Positions 12,137-13,569 of a stretch of DNA of 13,569 bases are shown piece after piece. The first letter of the stretch is position 1; each line of letters starts with the position of its first letter. The stretch spans positions 1 to 13,569 of the forward strand of contig JAYVSS010000101.1 of NCBI GenBank assembly GCA_043775075.1, written 5' to 3'. A program made the translations under genes and the position numbers. The DNA comes from JANLQX01 sp043775075 (GTDB lineage Bacteria > Actinomycetota > Acidimicrobiia > Acidimicrobiales > JANYDT01). Under the pieces are notes generated by a model. That model ran no database searches. It saw only the letters and a program-made list of their open reading frames with translations, and was not told where the DNA came from.

Positions 12137-13569
12137 GTGGTTTCGGAGCAAAAAACGATCTGGGTATTGGGCGATCAGCTAAACCGATCGATCGGAGCGA
12201 TGGGCTCTGCAGTTCCCGGCGAACACCGTGTGCTTCTGGTGGAAAGCACCGCCAAATTGGCAGCTAAGCAATGGCACCGCCAGCGTGCCCATTTCGTGAT
12301 CACCTCAATGCGGCGCTTTGCCGATGATCTGCGCGCTGAGGGATTCATGGTTGACCTTCGGCGGGCCCCATCACTCGCCCAAGGCCTCGACGATCATGTC
12401 CGCGAGTTTGCGCCCCGTGAGGTGATTGCCACCGAACCGGCGTCATGGGATGGCCTCGCCATGTTGCAACGACTCGGCGTGACGGTGATCCGGTCCAACC
12501 AGTTCCTCTGCCACTACGAAGACTTTGCCGCATGGGCGTCGACCCGCAAGAACTTCAAGATGGAAGATTTCTATCGGTGGCAGCGTCGGCGTCTCGGGTA
12601 TCTCATGGATGGCGACCAGCCGGTTGAGGGCCGATGGAATTTTGACAGCGACAACCGTGAGCCTCCCCCCAAGGACGGGCGATCCTGGCCAAACCCTTTG
12701 CGCACGCCTCTCGACTCCATCGATCGCCACGTTCTCGATTCCCTGCCTGCAACGTGTTGGGGCGACGAACCCGATGGCACATGGGCCACCAGCCGAGCGG
12801 AGGCATTGCGTCGGCTCGACTACGCGATCTCGGACGTGCTCCCCCACTTCGGGCCGCACGAAGACGCCATGCTGTCGTCGAACTGGCATCTTGCCCACAC
12901 AGTGCTCAGTCCCTACATGAATGTCGGACTACTCCTTCCGGTTGAGGTGTGTGACGCCGTGGATGCGGCCTATCGGCGCGGGGAAATTCCGATTGCCTCG
13001 GCCGAAGGATTCATCCGCCAGGTGATTGGGTGGCGCGAATACGTCTGGGGTCTCTACTGGCTGTGGATGCCGGACTACCGCGAAGAAAACGCCCTAGCTG
13101 CGCACCGTCCCGTGCCACCGGTGTTCACCGGCGGAGCAACCGAGATGCGATGTGTACATATCACTCTGCAGTCGATCAACGAGCATGCGTACGCCCACCA
13201 TATTCAGCGATTGATGATTCTCAGCAACCTCGCACTCCTCGCCGGAGTGGAGCCGTGGGCATTCACCGAGTGGATGTGGGCGAGCTTCATCGATGGAGCC
13301 GAGTGGGTCATGCTGCCGAACGTGATCGGGATGGGCGTGTATGCCGACGGTGGACGTATGGCCACGAAGCCGTACGCCGCCGGTGGTGCGTATATCGATC
13401 GTATGAGCGATTACTGCAAGGGCTGCCGCTACGACCGCAAGAAGCGCACCGGACCAGACGCCTGCCCATTCACCACGTTGTATTGGGATTTCCCTGACCG
13501 TCATCGCGTCCGGTTTGCCAAGAACCCACGCATCGTCCAACAGGTTCGGGCGGCCGAGCGGCTCAGCGA
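12137..13569 (+). CDS. FeS-type bacterial photolyase/cryptochrome (FeS-BCP, PhrB-like), partial at 3' end
   Basis: 477 residues of a protein from the deoxyribodipyrimidine photolyase-related family, missing only the last few tens of residues relative to Agrobacterium PhrB (507). It starts IWVLGDQLNRS, the N-terminal antenna-domain strand, and has FYRWQRRRLGYLMDG, FIRQVIGWREYVWGLYW, the FAD-pocket helix region SINEHAYAHHIQRLMILSN, and EWMWASFIDGAEWVMLPNV. Four cysteines, Cys339, Cys427, Cys430 and Cys443, have exactly the spacing of the [4Fe-4S] ligands of PhrB (350, 438, 441, 454). PhrB repairs (6-4) photoproducts using FAD and a lumazine antenna; the same activity is likely here but not provable. 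GTG 12137 is chosen from the upstream TACCCT; it puts the N-terminus six residues before the first strand. Confidence 0.93.
   Translation, partial: MVSEQKTIWVLGDQLNRSIGAMGSAVPGEHRVLLVESTAKLAAKQWHRQRAHFVITSMRRFADDLRAEGFMVDLRRAPSLAQGLDDHVREFAPREVIATEPASWDGLAMLQRLGVTVIRSNQFLCHYEDFAAWASTRKNFKMEDFYRWQRRRLGYLMDGDQPVEGRWNFDSDNREPPPKDGRSWPNPLRTPLDSIDRHVLDSLPATCWGDEPDGTWATSRAEALRRLDYAISDVLPHFGPHEDAMLSSNWHLAHTVLSPYMNVGLLLPVEVCDAVDAAYRRGEIPIASAEGFIRQVIGWREYVWGLYWLWMPDYREENALAAHRPVPPVFTGGATEMRCVHITLQSINEHAYAHHIQRLMILSNLALLAGVEPWAFTEWMWASFIDGAEWVMLPNVIGMGVYADGGRMATKPYAAGGAYIDRMSDYCKGCRYDRKKRTGPDACPFTTLYWDFPDRHRVRFAKNPRIVQQVRAAERLS

Noticed and set aside
12111..12267. Extension of the permease first frame to 12267
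   Set aside because: After the frameshift point the translation is Arg/Ser/Pro-rich and overlaps the photolyase gene, while the -1 frame restores the ABC-2 fold and stops at 12110.
1..13569. tRNA genes, CRISPR arrays, insertion sequences or prophage genes
   Set aside because: Gaps between genes are short (at most about 144 bp) and none contains a tRNA-like cloverleaf, repeat-spacer array, transposase or integrase sequence.

Overview
The window looks like chromosomal DNA from a fairly G+C-rich actinobacterium (about 60% G+C by eye, not counted). I favour a non-mycobacterial lineage such as Acidimicrobiia, but this is inference. It rests on the mycobacteria-like split MaoC dehydratase pair, actinobacterial-looking DEAD-box helicase and glucose-6-phosphate isomerase sequences, frequent GTG starts, and many genes that appear to start leaderless. 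There is no phage, plasmid, transposase, CRISPR array, rRNA or tRNA gene that I can see.

Layout, left to right: (1) the 5' part of a DeaD-like RNA helicase gene (minus strand, running off the left edge), divergent from a flavin-binding split-barrel (PPOX) gene; (2) a CrtL-type lycopene cyclase with a TTG start, preceded by a short possible leader ORF; (3) a two-gene minus-strand operon for a heterodimeric MaoC/HadAB-like hydratase, divergent from a stand-alone Lrp/AsnC-type RAM domain that is followed by the peroxide-stress gene yaaA; (4) two central carbon genes back to back, pgi (minus) and class II fba (plus), with two stem-loops between them; (5) a GAF-domain protein with a C-terminal two-CxxC tail (minus), divergent from an archaeal/eukaryotic-type peptidyl-tRNA hydrolase (Pth2); (6) a DUF2855 gene whose first ~90 codons are missing, abutting pth2; (7) an ABC-2 transporter whose permease carries a frameshift; (8) an FeS-type photolyase/cryptochrome running off the right edge.

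Most genes are short transcription units in alternating orientation. Shared themes are modest: pgi and fba are adjacent glycolytic/gluconeogenic steps, while lycopene cyclase, YaaA and the photolyase are all plausible light/oxidative-stress functions without forming an operon. I do not see a clear new multi-gene system. The most distinctive observations are a window-wide signature of leaderless initiation (a TAnnnT hexamer 6-7 nt before the start codon), a 78-nt near-palindromic fold-back between yaaA and pgi, two damaged genes (DUF2855 and the ABC permease), and the GAF + CxxC/CxxC protein.
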